Part shown: positions 25,792 through 34,556 of the stretch, in pieces | Layout of the letters: every line of letters begins with the position of its first letter | How positions within the stretch are numbered: position 1 is the stretch's first letter | NCBI GenBank assembly: GCA_023910675.1 | Contig: JAAVWC010000013.1 | Location: 1-64,000, forward strand | Direction: 5' to 3' | DNA length: 64,000 bases | Source of the DNA: Gemmatimonas sp. | Lineage (GTDB): Bacteria; Gemmatimonadota; Gemmatimonadetes; Gemmatimonadales; Gemmatimonadaceae | The notes under the pieces: generated by a model | What the model was told of the DNA's origin: nothing | Seen by the model: the letters and a program-made list of their open reading frames with translations, nothing else | Database searches by the model: none | Made by a program: the position numbers and the translations under genes

Positions 25792-27945
25792 ATGAATCAC
25801 TCTGAAATCGTCAGCTTTCTTTGGGGCGTCGCCGATCTCGTGCGCGACACCTTCAAGCGCGGCAAGTACCAGGATGTCATCCTCCCGCTCACAGTCCTGC
25901 GCCGTCTCGACTGCGTGCTGGCGGACAAGAAGGAGCACGTGCTCGCCAAGCAGGCGGAACTCCGGGGCAAGAAGCTCGACAATCTTGATGCCCAGCTCCG
26001 CAGGGCCTCTGGCTTCGCCTTCTACAACACGTCGCGATACGACTTCGACAAGCTGCTGGGCGACGCGCCGCACCTCGCAGCAAACCTGCGAAACTACATC
26101 GCCGGGTTCAGTGCGAACATGCGCGAGGTGATCGAGCGTTTCGACTTCGATAACACGATCTCGAAGCTCGACGAGGCGGGGCTGCTCTTTCAGGTGCTCG
26201 AGCGCTTCAAGTCGGTGGATCTGCACCCCTCGCGCGTGGATAACGCAACGATGGGAACGATCTTCGAGGAGCTGCTCCGCAAGTTCAACGAAGCGCTCAA
26301 CGAAAATCCCGGTGAACACTTCACGCCGCGAGACGTGGTGCACCTGATGGTGGACCTCATGCTGGCCGGCGACGAGGCGCGCATCCAGGGGCAGGGCATC
26401 GTGCGAACGGTATATGACCCGTGCTGTGGTTCCGGCGGCATGCTGATGCTCACCAAGGAGCACATCCAGAGCGGGATCATCAAGGATGGGCGCCAGCTTC
26501 AGCCGCCCATCAACCCTGACGCTGAGCTCCATCTCTTCGGCCAGGAGGTCAACCCGGAGACGTGGGCTGTCTCCAAGTCTGACCTGTACATGAAGGACCC
26601 CACGGGGCGCGATGCGGACCGTATCGCGTACGGGAGCACGCTCTCCAACGACAAGCACAGTGGCGTGGGCTTCGACTACCTGATTGCCAACCCGCCCTAC
26701 GGAAAGGATTGGAAGGGTGACGCCGACGCTGTGAAGGCCGAGCACGACCGCGGTGCGGCCGGTCGCTTTGGCGCAGGACTGCCCCGAATTAGTGATGGTC
26801 AGCTGCTCTTCCTGCTCCACATGCTGGCGCACACCAAGGACGTCGCTGAGGGCGGCTCCCGGATTGCTATCATCATGAATGGCTCGCCGCTGTTCACGGG
26901 TGACGCGGGTAGTGGTGAAAGCGAAATCCGAAGGTTCATCTTCGAGAACGATCTGCTCGATTCGCTAATCGCGCTGCCCGAGCAGCTGTTTTACAACACG
27001 GGCATCGCCACGTACATCTGGGTCGTCACGAATCGCAAGGCGCCTGCGCATCGCGGGACGGTGCAGCTCGTGGACGCCTCCGGGTTCTGGGTGCCGATGC
27101 GGAAGAGCCTTGGCGACAAGCGTCGCGAGATCCCCATTGACAAGGCGCGCGAGATTCTCGCCCTGGTACGGAACAGACGCGACGGTGAAACGCGTCGCGT
27201 GGAGAAAGACGGCAAGGTAGAGGATGTGGTGGTTAGCCGCGTCTTCCCCACCTCGCACTTTGGCTATCGCAAGATCACCGTGGAACGACCGCTCCGGGTC
27301 AACTTCCAGGCAATCCCCGAGCGGATTGGACGCCTTGAGGAAGAGCGTGGTTTCGTGGCGCTCGCGCAGTCGAAGAAGAAGGGGGCTGCCGGGGCTCAAG
27401 AGCAGGCGGCAGGCCGCGCGCTGCAGGCGGAGATTCGCGCGATACTCGACACACTTCCCGACACGCTGGTGAAGGATCGCGCCGAGTTCGAGGCGCTGCT
27501 CAACGCGGCGACGAAGAAGGCCAGCCTCAAGCTCGCGGCGCCGGTACGCAAGGCCATTCTCGGGGCGCTTGCGGAGCGCGACGAGACGGCCAGCATTTGC
27601 CGTGATGCCGATGGTGCGCCGGAGCCTGACCCGGAGCTGCGTGACACGGAGAGCGTGCCGTTCGCAGCCGGGCCCGATGCAGCCGATGAGGATGGGGTTC
27701 CGGCCAGCGTGCGCGAGTTCGTTGCCCGCGAAGTGCTCCCGCACGTACCAGACGGGTGGATTGATACGGCCAAGCGCGACGACAAGGACGGCCTCGTGGG
27801 GCTCGTGGGCTACGAGATCAATTTCAATCGCTACTTCTACCGCTACACGCCGCCTCGTCCGCTGGAAGAGATCGAGCAGGACATCCGTGCCATCGAGGGC
27901 GACATTGTCCGGATGCTGGCGCAGGTGACGGGGGGCGGAAAGTGA
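25792..27945 (+). CDS. hsdM: Type I restriction-modification methylase subunit HsdM
   Basis: A 717-residue protein. Type I M subunits methylate adenine in the target when assembled with HsdS. An N-terminal helical HsdM_N domain covers about 1-150 ('FLWGVADLVRDTFKRGKYQDVILPL' split over the first helices). Motif I DPCCGSGG is at 209-216 and motif IV NPPY at 300-303. The C-terminal 230 residues are an extended region found in long HsdM proteins, ending in a coiled 'EIEQDIRAIEGDIVRML'. The start is ATG 25792, 10 bp after the fusion gene's stop. It is complete, with all catalytic motifs intact. Confidence 0.93.
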   Translation: MNHSEIVSFLWGVADLVRDTFKRGKYQDVILPLTVLRRLDCVLADKKEHVLAKQAELRGKKLDNLDAQLRRASGFAFYNTSRYDFDKLLGDAPHLAANLRNYIAGFSANMREVIERFDFDNTISKLDEAGLLFQVLERFKSVDLHPSRVDNATMGTIFEELLRKFNEALNENPGEHFTPRDVVHLMVDLMLAGDEARIQGQGIVRTVYDPCCGSGGMLMLTKEHIQSGIIKDGRQLQPPINPDAELHLFGQEVNPETWAVSKSDLYMKDPTGRDADRIAYGSTLSNDKHSGVGFDYLIANPPYGKDWKGDADAVKAEHDRGAAGRFGAGLPRISDGQLLFLLHMLAHTKDVAEGGSRIAIIMNGSPLFTGDAGSGESEIRRFIFENDLLDSLIALPEQLFYNTGIATYIWVVTNRKAPAHRGTVQLVDASGFWVPMRKSLGDKRREIPIDKAREILALVRNRRDGETRRVEKDGKVEDVVVSRVFPTSHFGYRKITVERPLRVNFQAIPERIGRLEEERGFVALAQSKKKGAAGAQEQAAGRALQAEIRAILDTLPDTLVKDRAEFEALLNAATKKASLKLAAPVRKAILGALAERDETASICRDADGAPEPDPELRDTESVPFAAGPDAADEDGVPASVREFVAREVLPHVPDGWIDTAKRDDKDGLVGLVGYEINFNRYFYRYTPPRPLEEIEQDIRAIEGDIVRMLAQVTGGGK

Positions 27946-27989
27946 ACGCAAACCGTCGATATGAAGCGCATTGGTGTAAGCGATTTGTG

Positions 27990-28018
27990 TTGACTGCGTG
28001 CTCTGAGTGACGCATAAT
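27990..28018 (+). promoter_or_regulatory. Promoter for the abiE pair, leaderless layout
   Basis: -35 TTGACT (27990-27995), a 17-bp spacer and -10 CATAAT (28013-28018). The expected transcription start, about 7 bp later, falls on ATG 28025. This gives the AbiE module a promoter independent of the hsdM operon. Confidence 0.6.
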
Positions 28019-28024
28019 GTCTAC

Positions 28025-28663
28025 ATGGAATATCATGATATCGACATTTCGCGTCACGGTCACGCGCGCGAGGACCCGGCCGACCGGCTTCGTCGCGCCG
28101 GTCTCGGCGGGGTGTTCCGCCCTCGGGAGCTCGAATCCGTGGGAATGACCCGCGACCAACTGCCGGCCCTCATGCGGGCGGGGGTGGTGGAGCGGGTGGG
28201 GCGCGGGCTTTACCACCTCGCGACTGCCGAGCCGACCGAGAACCACTCACTGGCCATGGCCTGTACTCGCGTGCCGCGAGGGATCATCTGCCTGCTCACC
28301 GCCCTCCGCGTACACGGCATTGGCACGCAGGCGCCCTCAGCGATCTGGATGGCCATTCCCCAACGGGACCGCACCCCCAACGTACCTGAACTCCGCATGC
28401 GCTTCGTTCGCGTGAGCGGCCCGGCCGCCATATATGGTATCGAGTCCACCCAATTCGAGGGGGTGTCGGCGCGCATCACCAGCCCGGCTCGAACCATCGC
28501 CGACTGCTTCCGCCTTGCGCGGCTGGTGGGGCCCGAGGTGGGCGTCGAGGCCCTCCGGGATGCTCTGCGCCGCCGCGTGGTGACGATTGCTGAGCTCACA
28601 CGCGTAGAGGAGGTACTCCCCTCGCGTGCACTTCGGGCGCATCTCGAACTGCTCGTCCTATGA
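28025..28663 (+). CDS. abiEi: AbiEi-type antitoxin (type IV TA, transcriptional repressor)
   Basis: A 212-residue protein. AbiEi antitoxins have an N-terminal winged helix and a C-terminal domain, neutralise AbiEii without contact and repress their own promoter (family knowledge). Here 'GVFRPRELESVGMTRDQLPALMRAGVVERVGRGLYHL' (split over residues about 27-64) is the winged helix. 'PRGIICLLTALRVHGI' and 'ARTIADCFRLARLVG' are the family's central and C-terminal motifs. ATG 28025 coincides with the predicted transcription start; an in-frame GTG at 28007 lies inside the -10 region and is unlikely. The stop overlaps abiEii by 4 bp (ATGA). Confidence 0.88.
   Translation: MEYHDIDISRHGHAREDPADRLRRAGLGGVFRPRELESVGMTRDQLPALMRAGVVERVGRGLYHLATAEPTENHSLAMACTRVPRGIICLLTALRVHGIGTQAPSAIWMAIPQRDRTPNVPELRMRFVRVSGPAAIYGIESTQFEGVSARITSPARTIADCFRLARLVGPEVGVEALRDALRRRVVTIAELTRVEEVLPSRALRAHLELLVL
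28030..28041. promoter_or_regulatory. Perfect 12-bp palindrome at the abiEi start
   Basis: ATATCATGATAT lies within the first codons, just after the predicted transcription start. It is a plausible operator for AbiEi autorepression. No second copy was found nearby, so the role is inferred. Confidence 0.4.
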
Positions 28664-29592
28664 CGCCAAGCATCGCCGCGTCGGTGCGCGCTCGGCTTCT
28701 CAACGTAGCCAAGACAACCGGGGAAGAGTTCGAGCGTACACTTGTGCGTTTCGCGTCGGAACGCTGGCTCTACCGGTTGGGGCAGTCTGCCGTGCGTGAA
28801 CGCTGCATTCTGAAGGGCGCCGCGCTGCTGGCCGTGTGGCTCCCCAACCCACATCGAGCAACACGCGACGTGGATCTCCTGGGCTCTGGGGCATCCGACG
28901 AGGACGCTATCGCGCAGCTTGTTGCCAGCGTCTGCGAAACACCCTGTCCTGAAGATGGGGTCACCTTCGATATCGGCGGAATGAGTGTCGAACCAATTCG
29001 CGAAGAAGCGCAGTACGCCGGAATGCGAGCGCTGTTTTGGGCGCGTCTCGCGAATGCCAAGGTTCGCATGCAGGTGGACTTCGGCTTTGGCGACGCCATC
29101 GCTCATGGTCCTGAGCTGGTGACGCTACCGCTCATCCTCGATGCACTGCCCACCACGACCCTGCGCGCCTATTCGAGAGAGCAGTCCGTGGCGGAGAAGT
29201 TTGAAGCGATGGTGCAGCTGGAAGCGAGAAACAGCCGCATGAAGGACTTCCACGATGTGTGGGCACTCGCGGGGACATTCACTTTCGACGGTGAACGCCT
29301 GTCCGCTGCGGTGGCAGAGTGCTTTTCCCGGCGGAAGACGGCGTGGACTGACGAGATGCCCGCGGTACTCACCGCGAAATTCTACGAGGACGCAACAATG
29401 CGAGCGCGCTGGGCTAGCTATGTGAAGGCGGGCGTTGTGCAGGACGCGCCACCGCAGAACTTCGCATCCATTGGAGAGCGGCTTGTCAGCTTTCTGGGAC
29501 CAGTGCGCGACGCAGTGATGGCAGGAGAGCCCATGCCGGGCCGATGGATGCCGACAGGGGCGTGGGAGACAGTCGCCGGAGAGGAGAGCTGA
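28660..29592 (+). CDS. abiEii: AbiEii/AbiGii-type nucleotidyltransferase toxin
   Basis: A 310-residue protein of the DUF1814 nucleotidyltransferase family; these toxins cause growth arrest and abort phage infection (family knowledge). Motif I reads 'KGAALLAVW' followed by 'RATRDVDLL', with the catalytic Asp pair DVD. The conserved 'EKFEAMVQLEARNSRMKDFHD' block (split over residues about 180-205) carries the motif III/IV Lys-Asp. All motifs are intact. It overlaps abiEi upstream (ATGA) and hsdS downstream (TGATG), so the TA pair is built into the type I operon rather than inserted as an independent unit. Confidence 0.88.
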   Translation: MTPSIAASVRARLLNVAKTTGEEFERTLVRFASERWLYRLGQSAVRERCILKGAALLAVWLPNPHRATRDVDLLGSGASDEDAIAQLVASVCETPCPEDGVTFDIGGMSVEPIREEAQYAGMRALFWARLANAKVRMQVDFGFGDAIAHGPELVTLPLILDALPTTTLRAYSREQSVAEKFEAMVQLEARNSRMKDFHDVWALAGTFTFDGERLSAAVAECFSRRKTAWTDEMPAVLTAKFYEDATMRARWASYVKAGVVQDAPPQNFASIGERLVSFLGPVRDAVMAGEPMPGRWMPTGAWETVAGEES

Positions 29593-30953
29593 TGAGCGAG
29601 ACAATTGAAACTGTGCTGAAGGGCGAACTTCGCCGCTTCAAGGCGTATCCGACGTACAAGGATTCGGGCATCGAGTGGTTGGGGGAGATCCCGGCGGATT
29701 GGGAAGTGAAGCGCCTTCGCTATGTAAGCGATTCCAATCCCGTAGCGAGCGAGGTTCGTAGCCTGCCAGGCGACACTGAGGTCTCTTTCGTTCCAATGGA
29801 GGCCGTCGGTGAGAACGGCGGCCTCGCACTCGAGACCACCAAGCTTCTTACGGACGTAAAGGCGGGCTACACCTACTTCCGTGATGGCGACGTGGTCATC
29901 GCAAAGATCACGCCATGTTTCGAGAACGGCAAAGGCGCACTCGCAGATGGACTGACGAATGGCATCGCATTCGGAACGACTGAACTTCACGTTCTACGTA
30001 CGAAAGCGGAAGCTGATGCAGGGTTCGCGTTCTACGTCACACTTAGCGATGCCTTTCGGAAGATTGGCGAAGCCGACATGTACGGCGCCGGCGGCCAGAA
30101 GCGCATTTCTGAGACTTTCGTTCGCGACTTCCGTATGCCGCTTCCACCGCTACCCGAACAGCGCGCTATCGCGAAGTTCCTCGACGGGGAGACTGCCCGT
30201 ATCGATACGCTGGTGGCGCGGAAGAAGCGGCTGATCACGCTGCTGCAGGAGCGTCGTTCGGCGCTGATCACCCGTGCCGTGACCAGGGGTCTCAATCCCG
30301 CCGCGCCGATGAAGGATTCTGGGGTGGAGTGGCTGGGCGAGATTCCGGCGCACTGGGAGGTAAAGAGAGTCAAACGACTCTGCCAGGTACGACGCGGTGC
30401 ATCTCCACGACCCATCGATGATCCCGTCTACTTTGACGATGAAGGCGAGTACGCTTGGGTGCGAATCGCTGACGTCACGGCAAGCGAACGTTACCTCGAG
30501 CGGACCACTCAGCGCATGTCCGACATCGGGAAAGCACTGAGTGTGCCGCTTGAGCCAGGCGAGTTGTTTGTAAGCATCGCCGGCACGGTGGGAAAGCCAA
30601 TCATCACTCGCATCAAGTGCTGTATTCACGACGGCTTTGTCTACTTTGTAAATCTCAATGAGCACCGCGAGTATCTGTTTTATGTATTCTCTTGCGGAGA
30701 GCCATACAAAGGGCTTGGGAAGATGGGCACCCAGCTGAATCTCAACACCGATACAATCGGTAACATCGTCGTGCCGCGACCACCGGAGGAAGAGCAAGAG
30801 GATATTGTCAGCTTTCTTGATCGTCGGGCTTCGTTTATCGACTCACTTATCGGTAGCGTAGGTTCAGCGATCTATCGACTACAGGAACTCCGCACAGCGC
30901 TCATCTCCGCCGCCGTCACCGGCAAAATCGACGTCCGCGAAACCGCACAATGA
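29592..30953 (+). CDS. hsdS: Type I restriction specificity subunit HsdS
   Basis: A 453-residue protein. Two target recognition domains are seen as a duplicated module: 'KDSGIEWLGEIPADWEVKR' at about 18-36 and 'KDSGVEWLGEIPAHWEVKR' at about 238-256. Each is followed by a variable domain and a conserved coiled segment ('LPPLPEQRAIAKFLDGETA'; the second ends 'ALISAAVTGKIDVRE'). The two variable halves define a bipartite DNA target. ATG 29592 overlaps the abiEii stop, and the stop overlaps hsdR (ATGA). Intact. Confidence 0.93.
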   Translation: MSETIETVLKGELRRFKAYPTYKDSGIEWLGEIPADWEVKRLRYVSDSNPVASEVRSLPGDTEVSFVPMEAVGENGGLALETTKLLTDVKAGYTYFRDGDVVIAKITPCFENGKGALADGLTNGIAFGTTELHVLRTKAEADAGFAFYVTLSDAFRKIGEADMYGAGGQKRISETFVRDFRMPLPPLPEQRAIAKFLDGETARIDTLVARKKRLITLLQERRSALITRAVTRGLNPAAPMKDSGVEWLGEIPAHWEVKRVKRLCQVRRGASPRPIDDPVYFDDEGEYAWVRIADVTASERYLERTTQRMSDIGKALSVPLEPGELFVSIAGTVGKPIITRIKCCIHDGFVYFVNLNEHREYLFYVFSCGEPYKGLGKMGTQLNLNTDTIGNIVVPRPPEEEQEDIVSFLDRRASFIDSLIGSVGSAIYRLQELRTALISAAVTGKIDVRETAQ

Positions 30954-33900
30954 GTCCTGATATCTCTGAACGTTCCTTCGAGCAGTCCATCGAATGTGGT
31001 CTGCTCGCGTACGGGCCAGACGCCTGCGTCGGCCCCACGCCCGCCATTGGCGAAGCCACACGGGAATACGGCGATACGCCGCCCGGCGGGTACCGCAAGC
31101 GGGGCCCTGATGAGTACGACCGTGCGCTTTGCCTTCTGCCCCGGGACGTGGTGGACTTCGTGCTCGCCACGCAGCCCAAGGAGTGGGAGAAGCTCAAGCA
31201 GCACCATGGTGCCAACGTCAAAGAGCAGTTTCTCAAGCGGCTCGCGGCTGAGCTGGAACGGCGCGGTGCGCTCGATGTGCTACGCAATGGCATCAAGGAC
31301 TCTGGGTGCAAGTTCCGTCTTGCGTACTTCCGGCCAGCTAGCGGGCTGAATGAGGAAACGCGGCGGCTACACGCCGCCAACCTGTTCTCCATCGTGCGGC
31401 AGGTGCGGTACGGCATCTCTCACGAGAAGAGCCTCGACTTGGTGCTCTTTCTGAATGGTATTCCTGTCTTTACCGCGGAGCTGAAGAACCCACTGTCTGG
31501 CCAGACGGTAGAGGACGCGATCCGTCAGTACCGGCGGGATCGGGATCCGCGTGACCCGCTCCTCGCCTACGGCCGCTGCCTCGCGCATTTCGCTGTGGAC
31601 CCGGAATTGGCGTTCGTGACCACTCGGCTCGCTGGCGCCAAGACACGATTCCTTCCCTTCAACCAGGGAAAGTTTGGTGGCGCCGGTAATCCACCCGTAT
31701 CCCCCACGCGCGGGGGGTACGCCACCGCGTACCTGTGGGAAGAGACCTGGGCACGCGACAGTGTGCTGGATCTCATCCGCCAGTTCGTGCATGAGATCGA
31801 GGAAGAGGACGACAAGGGGCGTAAGACGGGGAAGCGGTACCTCGTATTCCCTCGCTACCAGCAGCTAGACTGCGTGCGCGGCCTCGTTGCTGATGCGCGC
31901 AAGCGCGGCCCAGGTCAGCGCTACCTCATCCAGCACTCAGCGGGGAGCGGCAAGAGCTTCACCATCGGTTGGCTCGCCCACCAGCTGGCCACGCTGCACG
32001 ACGCCACGGACACACGCGTGTTCGACTCCATCGTCGTGATCACGGACCGCCGGGTGCTGGACCGTCAGTTGCAGACGACCATGCGACAGCTCGAACAGAC
32101 CCTCGGCGTGGTGGAGAACATCGATACGACCTCAGGCAAGCTGAAAGAGGCTCTGGAGTCGGGGAAGACCATCATCGTCACCACGCTCCAGAAGTTTCCG
32201 GTTATCGCGAAGGAGATCGGCGAGCTCTCGGGCAAGCGCTTTGCGGTCATCGTCGATGAGGCGCACTCGTCGCAGTCGGGCGAGAGCACGAAGAGTCTCA
32301 AGAGCGTGCTGAGTGTTGGGTCGCTCGAGGACGCCGAGGGCGAGGAAAAGGAGGCGGCGACGCCGGAGGAGGAACTCGAGAACACCATCCTCGCGGAGAT
32401 CGCCGCGCGCGGGCCGGTGCCGAATCTGTCGATGTTCGCCTTCACCGCCACACCCAAGCCGAAGACGTTGGAGCTGTTCGGAACCAAGCAGCCCGACGGG
32501 ACCTTCGCACCGTTCCACCTGTACAGCATGCGGCAGGCTATCGAGGAAGGTTTCATCCTCGACGTCCTGGAGAACTACAGCACCTACACGGCCTATTGGC
32601 GCCTGCTCAAGCGGGTACAGGATGACCCTCGGTATGACAAGGGTCAGGCGGAGTACCTGCTCAAGTCGTTCGTTGAGCTCCATCCCCATGCGATTGCCGA
32701 GAAGGTACGCATCTGCGTGGAGCACTTCGCGGCAAGCACGCAGGGGGAGATCGGCGGCAAGGCCAAAGCGATGATTGTCACGCGGTCACGGCTGCATGCG
32801 GTGCGGTACAAACTGGCGGTGGACAAGTACCTCGCCGAGCGTGGATATCCATTCAAGGCGCTGGTCGCGTTCTCCGGCTCGGTGCAGGACGGCGGCAAGA
32901 CGTACACCGAAGCCGGGATGAACGGATTCCCGGATACGCAGACCGCGAAAACGTTCGAGCAGGCTGATTATCGGTTCCTGATCGTCGCCAACAAGTTCCA
33001 AACCGGCTTTGATCAACCGCTGCTGCACACGATGTACGTGGACAAGAAGCTCGGCGGCGTGAACGCCGTGCAGACGCTCTCTCGGCTCAACCGGACCCAC
33101 CCGGACAAGAGCAGTACGGCGGTGCTGGACTTCGCGAACGACGCGGCGGAGATCAAGGCGGCGTTCGAGCCGTACTTTGAGGCGACGTTGTTGTCGGAGG
33201 CCACGGACCCGAATCTCCTGTACGAGATTCAGACACGGTTGGAGTCATTCCCGGTCTACACCGAGGCGGACGTTGCGGCGTTCGCAGTGGCGTTCTACAA
33301 CCCGAAGACAGGCCAGGAGAAGCTGTATTCGATCTTGGCCGACCCCGTCGCCCGCTGCCTGACGCTGGCGGCAGATGAACGGCAGGAGTTCCGCGGTCAG
33401 CTGACGGACTTCGTACGCCTCTATGCGTTCCTTGCCCAGGTGCTGCCATTCAAGGACGTGGATCTCGAGAAGCTCTATGTCTTCGCGCGGTACCTGCGCC
33501 GCTTGCTTCCCGCTGAACGCGAGGAGCTTCCGGTGGAGGTGCAGCAGAACATCGATATGGAGTCGTATCGAATCCAGCAGACGGGCAGTGGGAAGATCGG
33601 GTTGGACCGGAAGCCAGGTGTACTCGACCCGTCCACCACGAAGGGCCCGAATCGCACGAGCGCGGAGGAGATGGAGTCGCTGTCGCGCATCATTGCTGAA
33701 CTGAACGACAGATTCGGGCTGAATCTCGGGCCGGAGCACAAGGTTACGCTCACCCAGATGATGGAGCGGCTCGATGACGACCCGGCCCTCGACGCAGCCG
33801 CACGGGTGAACACCCGCGAGAACGTACGGCTGACCTTCGATCAGAAGGTCGAGCAGGTCATTCAGGACATCGTGGACTCGAACTTCGAGTTGTACAGGCG

Positions 33901-34060
33901 CATTACCGATGATCGTGCGTTTGGCGATGTAGTGAAAAACGTGCTCTTCGATCAGTACCTCAAGGCACACCGAAATGCCGAGGAACTGATCAAGCGCGGC
34001 GAGTCGAAGACCCTTGAGTTCAAGTCCACGCTGCGGTGGAGTCTCAACGAGGACCGATAG
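30950..34060 (+). CDS. hsdR: Type I restriction endonuclease HsdR, ended by an in-frame TAG
   Basis: 1036 residues to the stop. HsdR is the ATP-dependent translocase and nuclease of the type I complex. The nuclease domain has D163 and E177-x-K179 ('FTAELKN'). The motor domains show Walker A HSAGSGKS (K335) and DEAH at 436-439, and helicase C motifs follow ('NKFQTGFDQPLLHTMYV'). The C-terminal helical part ends near 1000. The protein then enters 'GESKTLEFKSTLRWSLNEDR', the first strand of an AlbA_2 domain, and stops at TAG 34058-34060. The same frame continues open for another 138 codons that complete that domain. Nuclease and motor domains are therefore intact and only the C-terminal add-on is lost. 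Confidence 0.93.
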   Translation: MSPDISERSFEQSIECGLLAYGPDACVGPTPAIGEATREYGDTPPGGYRKRGPDEYDRALCLLPRDVVDFVLATQPKEWEKLKQHHGANVKEQFLKRLAAELERRGALDVLRNGIKDSGCKFRLAYFRPASGLNEETRRLHAANLFSIVRQVRYGISHEKSLDLVLFLNGIPVFTAELKNPLSGQTVEDAIRQYRRDRDPRDPLLAYGRCLAHFAVDPELAFVTTRLAGAKTRFLPFNQGKFGGAGNPPVSPTRGGYATAYLWEETWARDSVLDLIRQFVHEIEEEDDKGRKTGKRYLVFPRYQQLDCVRGLVADARKRGPGQRYLIQHSAGSGKSFTIGWLAHQLATLHDATDTRVFDSIVVITDRRVLDRQLQTTMRQLEQTLGVVENIDTTSGKLKEALESGKTIIVTTLQKFPVIAKEIGELSGKRFAVIVDEAHSSQSGESTKSLKSVLSVGSLEDAEGEEKEAATPEEELENTILAEIAARGPVPNLSMFAFTATPKPKTLELFGTKQPDGTFAPFHLYSMRQAIEEGFILDVLENYSTYTAYWRLLKRVQDDPRYDKGQAEYLLKSFVELHPHAIAEKVRICVEHFAASTQGEIGGKAKAMIVTRSRLHAVRYKLAVDKYLAERGYPFKALVAFSGSVQDGGKTYTEAGMNGFPDTQTAKTFEQADYRFLIVANKFQTGFDQPLLHTMYVDKKLGGVNAVQTLSRLNRTHPDKSSTAVLDFANDAAEIKAAFEPYFEATLLSEATDPNLLYEIQTRLESFPVYTEADVAAFAVAFYNPKTGQEKLYSILADPVARCLTLAADERQEFRGQLTDFVRLYAFLAQVLPFKDVDLEKLYVFARYLRRLLPAEREELPVEVQQNIDMESYRIQQTGSGKIGLDRKPGVLDPSTTKGPNRTSAEEMESLSRIIAELNDRFGLNLGPEHKVTLTQMMERLDDDPALDAAARVNTRENVRLTFDQKVEQVIQDIVDSNFELYRRITDDRAFGDVVKNVLFDQYLKAHRNAEELIKRGESKTLEFKSTLRWSLNEDR

Positions 34061-34474
34061 GACGACAAAGTCGTAACGCATGCCGTACTGAAGACGGTCG
34101 CGGCATTTCTGAACACTGAGGGCGGCGACCTGCTCATCGGGGTGGCTGACGATGGGAAGATCGTCGGCATCGAGCGTGATCAGCTAGAGACCGACGACAA
34201 GTTCATGCGGCATCTCGCGCAGGTCGTGCGCGATGGCCTGGGTGACCGAGCTGGGACCTGTATCGACCCGAAGGTGCAGGTGGTCGATGGAAAGACCGTG
34301 TGCGTGGTGACCTGCCAGCGGAGCCCGGAACCGGTGTATCTGAAGTGGAAGGGCATGGAATCGGCACCGGACGGCGACTTCTTCGTGCGCAGCGGGCCGG
34401 GAACTGTGAAGCTGCCGCCGGAAAGCGCATGGGAGTACGTGAAGACGCGATTCGGGGCGAGCGGTTCGTCCTGA
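34061..34474 (+). pseudogene. Detached AlbA_2/Schlafen-like C-terminal domain of HsdR
   Basis: In frame with hsdR after TAG 34058; the first internal start is GTG 34142. Pattern: 'THAVLKTVAAFLNTEGGDLLIGV', then 'DDGKIVGIE', 'DKFMRHLAQVV', 'VVTCQRSPEPVYLKW' and 'FFVRSGPGTVKL'. These are the signature strands of AlbA_2 (Schlafen AlbA) domains, which are nucleic-acid related. A single codon change (for example CAG to TAG) would explain the split. It could be translated separately from GTG 34142 but would then lack the first strand. Confidence 0.75.
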
Positions 34475-34556
34475 TCGCGGAAAGTGAGACGCGCGGGATG
34501 CCGGCTTCTGCGCGTTTCACCTACTTGGATTGTCGGTCGACCTGAACTCGGAGGCG

